Shown one piece after another: positions 42,001 to 49,832 of a DNA stretch of 64,000 bases. The DNA is taken from contig OX421966.1 in NCBI GenBank assembly GCA_949128115.1, positions 50,403,416 through 50,467,415 of the forward strand. The letters are read 5' to 3'. The stretch's first letter is position 1, and each line of letters starts with the position of its first letter. The notes beneath the pieces were generated by a model, which saw only the letters and a list, made by a program, of their open reading frames with translations, searched no databases and was not told the origin of the DNA. This DNA comes from Anaspis maculata (taxonomy: Eukaryota; Arthropoda; Insecta; Coleoptera; Scraptiidae). A program made the position numbers and the translations under genes.

Positions 42001-45000
42001 CTTGAAAATGTACTTGTACTTGTGTAAATGTGCTTCAAGTGAAGATATGCTTGAAATGTACCTGAAGTTCACTTTCATTATCAACGTGGCGACAAGTTCA
42101 ACTGACACATAACTCAATCACTGCCCGCAAAAATTATTTTTGGCAAAGTCAAGAAGTAAAAGTACTCACGACCATCAGAATACCCCTCAGCTCAACGAAA
42201 GCAATGGTTTATTCTGGTGTATTCTAAATGAAATCTTGAGCGCAGAGGAATCAGAAGGAAGTCAGCAGGAAGTCGAAATTAGGGAAAACCTTCACAAATC
42301 TACTTAAATCTTTGGCTTTACATCTAAGCAATATTGTATATGAATCAAAGACTGATCTCCAGTTTTTTTGTCAACAGCTCGCTCGTTTGTCAAGAACTTC
42401 GCCATGTACCGCTACGGCGTTTTCGAAGAACAAGGCTACTACAACGATCCGATCTATCCGATGTGCTTCTATGATGACCAGACCAAGCAGCCGAAGGCCA
42501 CTGGATGTTCCGATCTTCCAATCGACAATGGGTACGTTCCGTTTTCAATATTACTGTCAAAATGCGCTTGTTGGCAACTCAAATTTACAAAATGTCACTT
42601 TTCCAACTTGCTCAAATGCCAGTGAACCATGATGCCAACCAACCCGGTCGGTAGCACGGTGAGCTCGACTCCGCTTTCAAAGGTGGAGGTCCCGGGTTCA
42701 AATTCGCACCGGGCCAGATGGACTTTTCACGTGTCCCTTAGTACTGGGGCATCTACTACCGTGCGGTGATGCCCCGGGAAGAGGGATGGAATGAAAAAGT
42801 CATCGAAAAAACCCATACTGAAAATCCCCCACTGTTTGTCCCAAACATAGAATCGTCGCTGTTATAGTTACAGAAAAACCCATGTAGAAAAATCCTGCTA
42901 ATAACAGTAATAACCACAGTAGTTGATGCAAGTAAAAAAAAATCTGCCAACTCCAATGACATACAGGTGTCCGTTTTTCGAGGCTAGCATGGGTATTTCG
43001 CTCATCTTTAGAGATACCGAGAGTTCATTAATTAAATGGGTCAAGGGTGCCTGTGAATTCAAAAACGTCTGTCGTAACTAGCGTAATCTTTTTGTATTAA
43101 ATTTGTCAAACTTTGACAAGTTACGTCCCATATTATTGATCTCTGATCTGCCGTAAGTTTACGAGAATACTTCAAGTTCGAAAATACTCCTCGATCATGT
43201 AGGTTTTGTGCCCTGCCGTAAAATCACATTTAAAATGTCCCGAAAACGAAAACTGCGACTGGTTTGACAAATTACGATAACCAAAAAATTACAGACATCA
43301 AATGAACGATGCTAGTTCCGACAGATGTTTTCAAAGTCACAGGCACCCTTGACCCATTTAATTTATGAACGCTCGGTACAAAGTCGGTCAAACAAGGAAA
43401 AAGTTGCGCATTTTCATGACAATCAATGATCCAAAAAGATATTTGATCTATTAGTTTTAGTTTTCGAGATATCGTTCTACCGCCTGGTCAACTGATCTGA
43501 GTATTGGAACATATTACCTTAAATATCGAGCGTTAACTGGTATTATTACTGCCAGACTGATGCCTGTCATTTAAGGTACATTTCAATTGGCCTCGCCTAC
43601 TTGAGATGTTGGAAGTACTTGACTCAACCTGAATGCTCTTTATACCGATTAATGTATCCTCAGCAAGTTGCTGAATAATACTTTAGGTGCATATTTTTGA
43701 TCATAAACATCATTGCAGGATCTGTTTGGACCCGAACTTGCCGTACAACACAACCAAGATGGCCGACAGCAAATCCAGATCTTCGATCATGTTCGCCGCC
43801 GAAGCGCCGTCGGTATCGATGTTCTGCGACGACGGCAACCACGACCGTTACGCTCCCACCAAGCACAACTCGATCTGCGAACGCCGGTCCGTCTACAACG
43901 TCATCACCACCCACGAAGACTTCTTGCACAAATCCAACCAGGACTTCGCCACCAACACCAGCCAGATCATCGAAACGACGCCCCGAATCACCTACAAGAA
44001 ACAGAACCTGACCCGTTACGTCTTCGTGCTGGAAAGCACCAAGGACATGATCCAGCGCGAAAGCTGGTCGTACCTGCGGCTGGCCATGCGCTACTGGGCG
44101 CTGAATGTTCTCCCGGCCAACAGCGAAGTCGGTCTGGTTTTGGCCGAAGACGTTTCGAGAAAAGCATTCGGAATCGTTCCGATCAGAGGCTCGAATGTCT
44201 ACGATACCAGCAACAGAGACAAGTTTTACTCCGCCATTCCGTACACCAGCGACTCGCTTCAACCGGGCTGTTTGCACTGTTCGATCAAAGACGCTGCTGA
44301 TATGTTGAGCACTCGCACCAAGTTGAATGGTGCCGCCAACAACGTGATCGTTGTCATAGCAGCCGGTATGAACCCAAGTCCGCAGATGGATAAAGTCTTG
44401 AACGAAATCAAGAAATCGAAAATCAAGATCGCTACGATTACTTATCCAGCTGTAGTGCGTTCGGAAACGCTCAATTCTTTGGCTGAGAAAACTGGAGGCG
44501 CGTCCTACACGGTTTTTGAACAAAAACTCAACGTTGAAACGACGCTCCTGTCGACTTACTTTGAATTGCACAATATCCTCTACGACTTGGTCGCGAAATA
44601 CTATTCCGGATCAGAAGCTGATTTGCCGGTCGAGATCCACAGACGCGAAATCACCGACGATGGTCGCAGCTCGATAACCGGTTCGTTCATGCTGGATCCC
44701 AACATGGGCCAGCCGGCCAAGTTCGCGTTTTTCACGTACAACTCCGTCACACCTCTGATCAAGAGCTTGAAGCTGATCAGTCCGAGCCATCAGATCTTTT
44801 CGAATCGAAACGACAAGTTTATCGATTTCAAGATGATCCTGCTCACCGCCAACATTTCCGAAGTCGGAACTTGGACGTACACCGTCGAGCCGTACCAGGG
44901 AAACCCGCAGCCGCACTTTCTGCAAGTGAGTGCGACTCCGGTGTCTCCGACTGCGCCGGTGTTGAAGACCAAGTTCTGGACGCACAGGCAGGGACCGAAC

Positions 45001-46773
45001 TTGGTGCTGCTGGCTGAGATCAAAAAGGGCGAGATTCCAGTATTAGGAGCGAAGGTCGAAGTGACTGCGACCAAGCCGGGCATCAACGGTTCCGTGGAGT
45101 ACAAGAACAAGTTCGAGCTGTTGGATACCGGAGCCGGAGATCCCGACATTACCAAAGGCGATGGTGTGTACACGCGGTACTTCAGCGGAGCCGAGTCCGG
45201 AGCTGGGTTGTACACGTTCGAAGTCGTCGTCAGCGATAACGGAAACACCGCTTACACATGGACTGAGACCGCAAGATTTGATGGTAAGTTCAACTTTTTG
45301 ATTTTTCCACCAATTCAATTCAAATCTTTTCTAATTCAGAGTCCAGATAACAGAAACATCTGGCAATCAGTAGTAGTAGCAGCCAAATTTCTGACCTATT
45401 TTTTTTTTCTAGATACGAAACCATGCTGCGGTTCGACCATCCAAGCCTCAGGCGTGACCCCGATTTCGCCGTTCCAAAGAACTCTTCCAAAAATCACCCT
45501 CCAGATCACCCCGGAACAAATTGCGTCGGCCACCCAAACGACTCCAGGCAAAATCGGCGATTTGAAAGTCCAAGTCGTCCCGATCGACATGAAAGCCCGT
45601 TTGTCCTGGACGTCCCCAGACATGGGTGGTCTACCCGTCTCCCGGTACGACATCAAGTATGCCGAATCCATCCCAGACATCACCGACAATTTCGAAACGA
45701 AAGCTCAAACCTGGGAGAGTGGAAACCCGTTCCCTCTGGCACCCGGCTCCGAAACAACGTTCACCATCGACATGTCGCAAAACCACGATCTTCTGGACAA
45801 ACCACTATATTTCGCCATCAAAGCCTACCCCAAACACTCCTCGGATGTATCTGGCCCCATCTCCAACTGGATCAGAGTACTAGTGCCTTCACCACCACCA
45901 CCGCCAACCGTTCCTCCCACTTATTCTTCAAACGAACAAAGCTACTGGCCCGGCAGCAACAACAACGTAGGGGTCGACCCCGTCAGCCCCAGCATCGCCA
46001 AAAGCGTCAACGTCGGACTGGAATTGATCCTTCCAATAGCAATCGGAATACTTCTTCTGGTCATCTTGCTAGTTCTGTACTGCTACTTCTGCGTAGTCAA
46101 ACGCCGCGACCACGGACAACCAAAGAAATCCAACTCAAAGAACGACAAAATGTCCACTACCATAACTATCGTGCCGAGCAGCCCGCAAAATGTATCGCAC
46201 CAAAGCTACGCCAGCGACATCCCGGATCCGCACCAAATCGGCGTGCCGACTTACGAATACGACGAAGACACAAAGAAACGCTATTCAATAGTCAACCAGC
46301 AAGAACAGCAGCTGATCGAGGAACTGAAGCAACAACAAATGGCAGCGCATCTAGGCGTGCCTCCGGCTTACTCCAACGGACTCAGCGTGATTTCGAACGG
46401 AACTCTGCGAAATGGGCACACACTGAGCCCGTACAATTCTTGGAGCGCTTCCCAGTTGCTTCATGAGCACGAAAGACGGCACAGCCCGATGGATCAGGAA
46501 GAAATGAACCATCAAGAGATGTTGCTCAACGGCATGGAACACATGGTGGGTCACCCGCACATGCCCCCGCCGGTCCCACCGCTACCCCAGGCGCTGCCCT
46601 ACAACGGCAGCCAGAACGGCTACCCGCCGAACTACAACATCTACGGCGTCCACCAGAACCATCCCATTTACCAGTCGATGCAGAGGAGCGAGAACTTCAA
46701 TCCGAGCCTGCAGGGTTCGATGTCTTCTGTCAACAGCGGTGACAAGAAGCGGAGAAACGTGACGATGGTGTAA
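16180..46773 (+). CDS. CLCA: Calcium-activated chloride channel regulator (CLCA family), five exons
   Basis: Exons are 16180-16332, 39993-40266, 42378-42531, 43719-45283 and 45413-46773. All borders are GT/AG and the phases (0,1,2,1) agree. The sum is 3507 nt, giving 1168 aa plus TAA. Domains in order: signal peptide (1-19), CLCA N-terminal domain, a VWA-like domain starting near residue 294, a beta-sandwich region, a fibronectin-III-like domain (about 760-890), a proline-rich stretch, one transmembrane helix (about 920-944), and a ~224-residue cytoplasmic tail. Known of the family: CLCA proteins are secreted or membrane-anchored metalloproteases that modulate calcium-activated chloride channels. 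Here the HExxH zinc site reads KNFAM (148-152) and the MIDAS DxSxS reads ESTKD (299-303), so neither classical site is intact. The tail has PPAY (1032-1035), PPNY (1120-1123) and ends in TMV, a class I PDZ-ligand pattern. Coding exons are visibly richer in G+C than the introns. Family assignment is firm; channel modulation is inferred. Confidence 0.93.
16484..16712. mobile_element. Short-loop hairpin element just inside CLCA intron 1
   Basis: 16484-16590 and 16605-16712 are inverted copies (shared ATGTGCATCT, GGCCGCG.AATTTGACATTT, CTTTTGGTAAG, CATCAAAG) separated by roughly a dozen bases. Once transcribed in the CLCA pre-mRNA it would fold into a ~107-bp stem. Most likely a miniature inverted-repeat element. 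Confidence 0.78.
17568..18949. mobile_element. Non-autonomous hAT-like element with 8-bp target duplication
   Basis: Ends CACTGGCGGCTCC (17568) and GGAGCCGCCAGTG (18949) are perfect inverted copies. They are flanked by identical AACCAGAA at 17560-17567 and 18950-18957. GTACCCCCTGTT-type sequence follows each end. Contains a second hAT-like miniature element. No transposase frame. Confidence 0.85.
18456..18851. mobile_element. Miniature hAT-like element nested in the preceding one
   Basis: Starts CAGGGGCGTACCCACGGGGG and ends GGGTACGCCACTG. The flanks AAGAGAAG (18448-18455) and GAGAGAAG (18852-18859) match at 7 of 8 positions, consistent with an aged 8-bp target duplication. 396 bp, non-coding. 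Confidence 0.75.
18960..20165 (+). other. CLCA intron 1, no recognisable element
   Basis: AT-rich sequence without a gene or clear repeat. Confidence 0.4.
20169..20293. repeat. Hairpin-forming inverted repeat in CLCA intron 1
   Basis: 20169-20211 pairs with 20254-20293 over about 40 bp with few mismatches (TATGTCCGC.ACTTGATT shared), leaving a 42-nt loop. It may be a small miniature element or a precursor-like hairpin; expression is unknown. Confidence 0.6.
20717..21273. mobile_element. Palindromic element (family P2, copy 1)
   Basis: Ends CAGGGTCATTCAAA and TTTGAATCACCCTG, flanked by TA on both sides. The ~200-bp arms are inverted copies (TGACATATTAAACTTGACC, CGAGTTACGGCAAAGACTGT). The centre carries the AAAT microsatellite. 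A half copy lies at 62911. Confidence 0.82.
21007..21049 (+). repeat. (AAAT)n microsatellite
   Basis: About ten AAAT/AATA units at the centre of the palindromic element. Confidence 0.95.
21280..30800 (+). other. CLCA intron 1, central part
   Basis: No nested gene supported. Small items: a TACGTAG-rich cluster 25235-25400; related G+C motifs with TGCGGGACGC at 24488-24550 and 28424-28440; ATG/GAT triplet repeat near 27943-27960; a degenerate ~57-bp repeat with AAAGCTCAGC at 30360-30520; CCAGGTCTGGCCCTC twice at 30122-30150. Most of this stretch is not visibly repetitive, unlike the flanks, so it could hold regulatory sequence. Confidence 0.4.
31605..36760 (+). other. CLCA intron 1, distal part
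   Basis: No gene supported. Short CTT/CTC tract at 32428-32455; otherwise unique-looking AT-rich sequence. Confidence 0.4.
36765..36945. repeat. Hairpin-forming inverted repeat in CLCA intron 1
   Basis: 36765-36820 pairs with 36888-36945: both arms start TACCGTATGTT and contain GTTAAAATCATGAATT, ending AAACGTATGT. Loop about 67 nt. Probably a miniature element. Confidence 0.65.
38180..39990 (+). other. CLCA intron 1, last part before exon 2
   Basis: Nothing recognisable; short frames only. Confidence 0.4.
39993..40266 (+). CDS. CLCA: CLCA exon 2: N-terminal domain
   Basis: The acceptor TTGTTGCAG precedes the exon and the donor GGTAAGT follows it. The exon encodes the CLCA signature where a helix (ASQYLFSALDSRAFF) leads into a strand and LPASWPDSC, then a Gly/Cys segment (LGCGQPGDQIYLSYE). 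It enters in phase 0 and leaves in phase 1. The local G+C rise against the flanking AT-rich intron also supports it. Confidence 0.88.
40798..40872 (+). repeat. Segment shared with 50660-50725
   Basis: Both contain GCGTTGCGGAATCAAT, CCTTGACGGA and GGTCTCTT.CGAAAGCTA; the second copy is inside the palindromic element at 50488-50868. In CLCA intron 2. Confidence 0.65.
41170..41848. mobile_element. Palindromic element (family P1, copy 2)
   Basis: Same family as 11626-12268 but inserted in the opposite orientation: its left arm matches the other copy's inverted right arm. TA-flanked. The inner palindrome (41436-41602) keeps its GACTCGCCCTG end and has lost the other. In CLCA intron 2. Confidence 0.8.
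42378..42531 (+). CDS. CLCA: CLCA exon 3: degenerate metalloprotease motif
   Basis: The exon carries the segment that in active CLCA proteins holds the zinc-binding HExxH followed by GVFDE. Here it reads SFVKNFAMYRYGVFEEQG (145-162): the framework (F-V, A, R, GVF, E) is conserved, but both zinc histidines and the catalytic glutamate are replaced (K148, N149, M152). Acceptor CAACAG at 42372-42377, donor GGTACGT at 42531-42537. It enters in phase 1 and leaves in phase 2. Confidence 0.88.
42640..42944 (+). mobile_element. tRNA-derived SINE in CLCA intron 3
   Basis: The head resembles a tRNA: A-box-like GGTAGCACGGTGAGC (42650-42664) and B box GGTTCAAATTC (42695-42705), 31 bp apart, with CCCGG pairing around the T-arm. 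A non-tRNA body follows, then an A-run. TGCCAAC at 42633-42639 and 42945-42951 are a plausible 7-bp target duplication. It is not a functional tRNA gene: the cloverleaf is incomplete. Confidence 0.72.
43015..43378. mobile_element. Inverted-repeat element in CLCA intron 3
   Basis: Left arm 43015-43083 and right arm 43306-43378 share TTAAATGGGTCAAGGGTGCC in inverted orientation; ends TACCGAG / CTCGGTA. About 220 bp of unrelated sequence between. Non-coding. Confidence 0.72.
43719..45283 (+). CDS. CLCA: CLCA exon 4: cysteine-rich linker, VWA-like domain, beta-sandwich region
   Basis: This is the largest exon (1565 nt). It encodes SIMFAAEAPSVSMFC, a typical CLCA segment before the VWA domain, then the VWA-like domain opening with RYVFVLESTKDM (294-305), where a standard MIDAS would read DxSxS. 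The distal part encodes the all-beta region before the FN3 domain. The acceptor is ATTGCAG and the donor GGTAAGT at 45283-45289. Long reading frames on both strands here are shadows of this exon. Confidence 0.93.
45284..45412 (+). other. CLCA: CLCA intron 4: 129 nt, multiple of three, no in-frame stop
   Basis: The intron has GTAAGT and a T-rich TAG acceptor, but its length is exactly 43 codons and no stop occurs in the reading frame. Retention would insert 43 residues between the beta-sandwich and FN3 parts. Canonical splice sites make splicing the default reading. Confidence 0.75.
45413..46773 (+). CDS. CLCA: CLCA exon 5: FN3-like domain, transmembrane helix, cytoplasmic tail
   Basis: The exon begins after a T-rich tract and CTAG. 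It encodes a fibronectin-III-like fold (LKVQVVPIDMKARLSW; GGLPVSRYDIKYAES), a proline run (PSPPPPPTVPPTY), a hydrophobic helix (LILPIAIGILLLVILLVLYC) followed by KRR as a stop-transfer signal, and a low-complexity Q/P/N-rich tail. The tail includes PPPVPPLP (SH3-type), two PPxY motifs and the C-terminus NVTMV. It ends at TAA 46771-46773. Confidence 0.92.
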
Positions 46774-47200
46774 CGGTGCGTCACGACCACTACTCAGACT
46801 TTCGTGACGACTTACATGTGACCGCGAGTCGTCGCCGATGAGTATACACTAAAAATGCGCTGCTAGTCATGTGAGAGGATTGTGTGCTGTATGCCAGTAT
46901 ATTATGTACATTATTGATGTGGAATTTTTTGTAGTTTTATACAAATAATCGCAAATTGTTTTTTTTTGAGACTGATCTCATATATTATTGATTTTATTTT
47001 TCGATATTCTTGATTGTTGATTTTTGTACATAGTCTTAGCTTGTACGGTCTATTATTATTATTATAATGATAATAATGATGCAAATGCAATTTGTACATA
47101 TTTTGATATAAGTTTTTGTAATAATTGATTGTCGACGAATATAAATATAGGACGTATGAATATTTTTTTGTTGTTTCAATTTTGCATAAGTGAAACATTG
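46774..47200 (+). other. CLCA 3' untranslated region
   Basis: AT-rich sequence follows the CLCA stop. No AATAAA is present, but the variant AATATA occurs twice at 47138-47149, a plausible polyadenylation signal. A (TTA)-rich simple repeat lies at 47050-47082. The end of the transcript is inferred, not seen. Confidence 0.4.
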
Positions 47201-47610
47201 CGAGAATGCAAAGGTAAAGAACCGATCACTTCTTCCAGGATATTCCAGACACAGCTGAAGATATTCTGACGCGGTTTGTTTTATATTTACAAGCATTAAA
47301 TTGTGAATCTACAAGGTGATTTTCATGACTCCAACTTTTTTGGTTTGAGAGTTTAAATTTTTGCGATTTTGATCACCCTGTATACGGCGTCTGCATCGAC
47401 CGCCATCGTGGCAACACTTCTCAAAATTAAGGCAATATTTCATGGAACAATTCTGCCAAGTGGCATCGCGGCATCAAAATTTGCAGGGTTGAACCGACCA
47501 ACGACCGGACTACAACACCCCACCTATCTTTGAAGTTAACTGCTTGCATTTTCGCCGAGAGGCTGAGATCACCAGAACACTACAACATGCACCTTTAAAT
47601 GAAAGTAAGT

Positions 47611-48242
47611 AGCTCAAACTATTGGAAAAATAATAACTCATCTTTGAAAATTCGAGGATTTGTGCAGAACTGAATTCCCTATAACAAAAACAAAATCGCC
47701 ATGAATCGCACTGCAGGATTTTGAGTTATTCGAGGAGGAGGATGACATTTTGCCAAGATTCATACTCTATGAACAGGGTGATTGCATGTAGAGGGAGTTT
47801 ATGGCAAAATGCCAATAGTGTCATTGTCATCTGTCAAGTTTCATCCATGCGGAGTCAACGTCAACCGGAATAACTTCACTAAATACTCCCATTTTTACGT
47901 GTTTTGTTCACATGCTGGTTTGTTCGGCGTTCACAAGATCGAGATTGTGATTTCTATAATTATTCTAACAATGCCTTACATCTGTTATGTGCCCTAATCC
48001 TAGTCTATGGCCCCAATGCAATTCCCTAACAAACGTCAAAACATAACTTGATCCTTGCGCTGCCTGCCGGTGATGAGGTGAACGAATTGAATGCAATCAC
48101 CCTACTGTTACCTCTCCCCTCAAATAACTCAAAACCCTGCTGTGTGATTCATGGCTATTTTGTTTATGTTATAAGCAACTCAATTCTGCACAGATCCTCG
48201 AATTTTCAAAGATGAGTTGTTATTTTTACAATAGTTTGAGCT
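47611..48242. mobile_element. Inverted-repeat element between CLCA and LAMTOR5
   Basis: Left arm 47611-47795 and right arm 48085-48242 are inverted copies (AGCTCAAACTATTG, AAATTCGAGGATTTGTGCAG, TTTTGAGTTATT, AGGGTGATTGCAT). The short frames inside are not supported as genes. A CACCCTGTATAC end from another element is at 47384-47395. Confidence 0.7.
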
Positions 48243-48403
48243 ATCTAGGTATATATTAAAAGCCCTCCCCACTCCTCTACTTGCGGTCATCGATGCACAA
48301 ACGTTCGAGTGTCCGCATACGCATATTGTGATGTTTCGTGTGCGCGAAGAAAATGCGAGGTCAGCTGTATTTTAGACGTTTGGGACGGACCACCAGTTAT
48401 GGT

Positions 48404-49155
48404 GGCTTCATTTATCCCCGAGTTCTGACACAGCGAAGATATCCACTGCTCATACGTTCCACCGGAAAAAAGTTCACGACTCAGTTATCCCCGAGTTCTC
48501 CCACCGCGAAGACATCCACTGGTAAAACGATTCACCGGAAAAAGGTCCACCACGCATTTATCCACTGTCAGATGACTCCGCCCAATGACATTGCAAAACT
48601 AGGAACTTGAAAATGCCAAGTGTCGGCATTAAGTCGGCGGTAACCTCTCTCCACATCTCCTTACGATTTCGTCGCTGGCATTCCAGAGCATTCCATTCAA
48701 AAATTACTTGTGGAGTTGTGGCACTGAAATTTGCAAATTTCATTGTTCGATCACTGTTAAAAAACGAGTAACTGTCGAGTAGTATCATGGACAAAAAATA
48801 AAACTGCTGCTATTTTTCATGCTAATATAATTATGCAACCAAACATACATTCAACAGACCATCCACTCGTTTTGAAATGTCTATGGGTGCAGGCGGCATA
48901 CGACAGTGGCTAAATGAGCGGGGACTTTTTTCCGGGGGGACATTTGAGAGTTCAATGCATTTGAGTCGTGGGATAATTTATCGGTGTGAAGACTCGGGGA
49001 TAAATGCGTGGTGGACCCTTTTCCGGTGGACCTTTTGAGCAGCGGAAGTCTTCGTGGTGGTAGAACTCGGGATAAATGAGTCGTAGACTTTTTTCCGGTG
49101 GAACGTTCGAGCTGTGGACTGATTTCGCTGAGGACCGCTAAGTGGGCTCCATCGA
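48404..49155. mobile_element. Fold-back family F2, copy 1, directly upstream of LAMTOR5
   Basis: The left end has tandem ~70-bp subunits (CCACCGGAAAAAAG, CGACTCA.TTATCCCCGAG, GCGAAGA.ATCCACTG) over 48404-48570. The same subunits run inverted over 48925-49155. The body 48570-48900 matches 59530-59860 closely. The element ends about 240 bp before the LAMTOR5 ATG and so forms part of its upstream region. Confidence 0.75.
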
Positions 49156-49396
49156 TTTGCAGTAAGTTTACAAAAACTAGCTGGAGCAGCTGTAAATTCG
49201 AAACGTAAACAAAACACAGCTGACTGTCACCGCAATGACAGGTTGATAACCGAAACGTCAACAAATGTCAAATAGCAAATACCACTCACGTCAATCAAAT
49301 GTCAAACGAACGTCAGACAACGTGAATTTAACGCCACAAATACGCTTTTTGCACACAAAAAACCCACAACTCAACTAGTCGCACTCACTAGCAATC

Positions 49397-49738
49397 ATGG
49401 AAAAGCACTTGGACAGAGTCATGGAAGAAACGTAAGCTCCCACACCAAATTTCTCGCACCTAACCTCAAACTATTGTTTTTTTTTTGCATATTATCACAG
49501 TGTAGCAAAACCAGGGGTCTTCGGGTGTGTATTCGTCGACCACCAAGGTCTATGTCTGGGGACCAAGGGCAAGGCCTCCACCGAAAGCGCAGGGCTTCTC
49601 GCTGCCATTGCCACACAAGCTGCCAAACTGGAACCTCACCTTGAAGCTCCCGTCATCACTCTAGAGACAGACAGCAAAGCCTGCATAATCCAAAGAGCCG
49701 GAACCATCACCGGAGCAATATACAAAAATATCAACTAG
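49397..49738 (+). CDS. LAMTOR5: Ragulator complex protein LAMTOR5 (HBXIP homolog), two exons
   Basis: Exons are 49397-49431 and 49501-49738; GTAAGC donor, ATCACAG acceptor, 90 aa in total (human LAMTOR5 has 91). Known role: LAMTOR5 is a roadblock-fold subunit of the Ragulator scaffold that tethers Rag GTPases to lysosomes for amino-acid signalling to mTORC1. Diagnostic segments are the N-terminal helix (MEKHLDRVMEET), GCVFVDHQGLCLGTKG, the helix AGLLAAIATQAAKL and the last strands (ITLETDSKACIIQRAGTIT). It is compact and complete, and starts about 250 bp after a repetitive element. Convergent with RFT1. Confidence 0.94.
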
Positions 49739-49813
49739 TCTAAGCTGTAATTTTTTACATTATTTACTCATATAATCAACAAAAATATATTATCACAATA
49801 ATTAATCGTTTCT

Positions 49814-49831
49814 AATAAAACTACCAATAAA
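49814..49831 (+). terminator. LAMTOR5 polyadenylation signals
   Basis: AATAAA occurs at 49814-49819 and 49826-49831, about 80-95 bp after the LAMTOR5 stop. The second ends 2 bp from the RFT1 stop codon on the opposite strand, so the LAMTOR5 transcript must overlap RFT1 coding sequence in antisense. Confidence 0.65.
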
Positions 49832-49832
49832 A

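Larger units (their letters stand above)
30806..42125. repeat. Dispersed 28-bp motif family in CLCA introns 1 and 2
   Basis: Copies on + at 30806, 33304, 37028, 37188, 37995, 38151, 40635, 41023, 41881 (partial) and 42097; on - at 31114-31142, 31331-31358 and 31572-31600. Core TTCAACTGAC followed by either CAGACCTCATTCACTGAC or ACAGAACTCAGTCACTAAC. Some share an upstream TTTGATCAAC extension. A looser copy is on - at 61905-61940. Adjacent spacings of 156-160 and 217-241 bp hint at a decayed satellite. Confidence 0.75.

Noticed and set aside
42640..42715. A functional tRNA gene
   Set aside because: Only the A/B-box-like head and T-arm are present; no full cloverleaf, and the sequence continues as a SINE with an A-run.
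43660..44571. 303-residue open frame on the - strand
   Set aside because: Antisense shadow of CLCA exon 4; composition is a by-product of the G+C-rich codons and it has no domain.
45423..46466. 347-residue open frame on the + strand in another frame of CLCA exon 5
   Set aside because: Out-of-frame shadow; the CLCA frame carries FN3, transmembrane and tail features and fits the splice phases.
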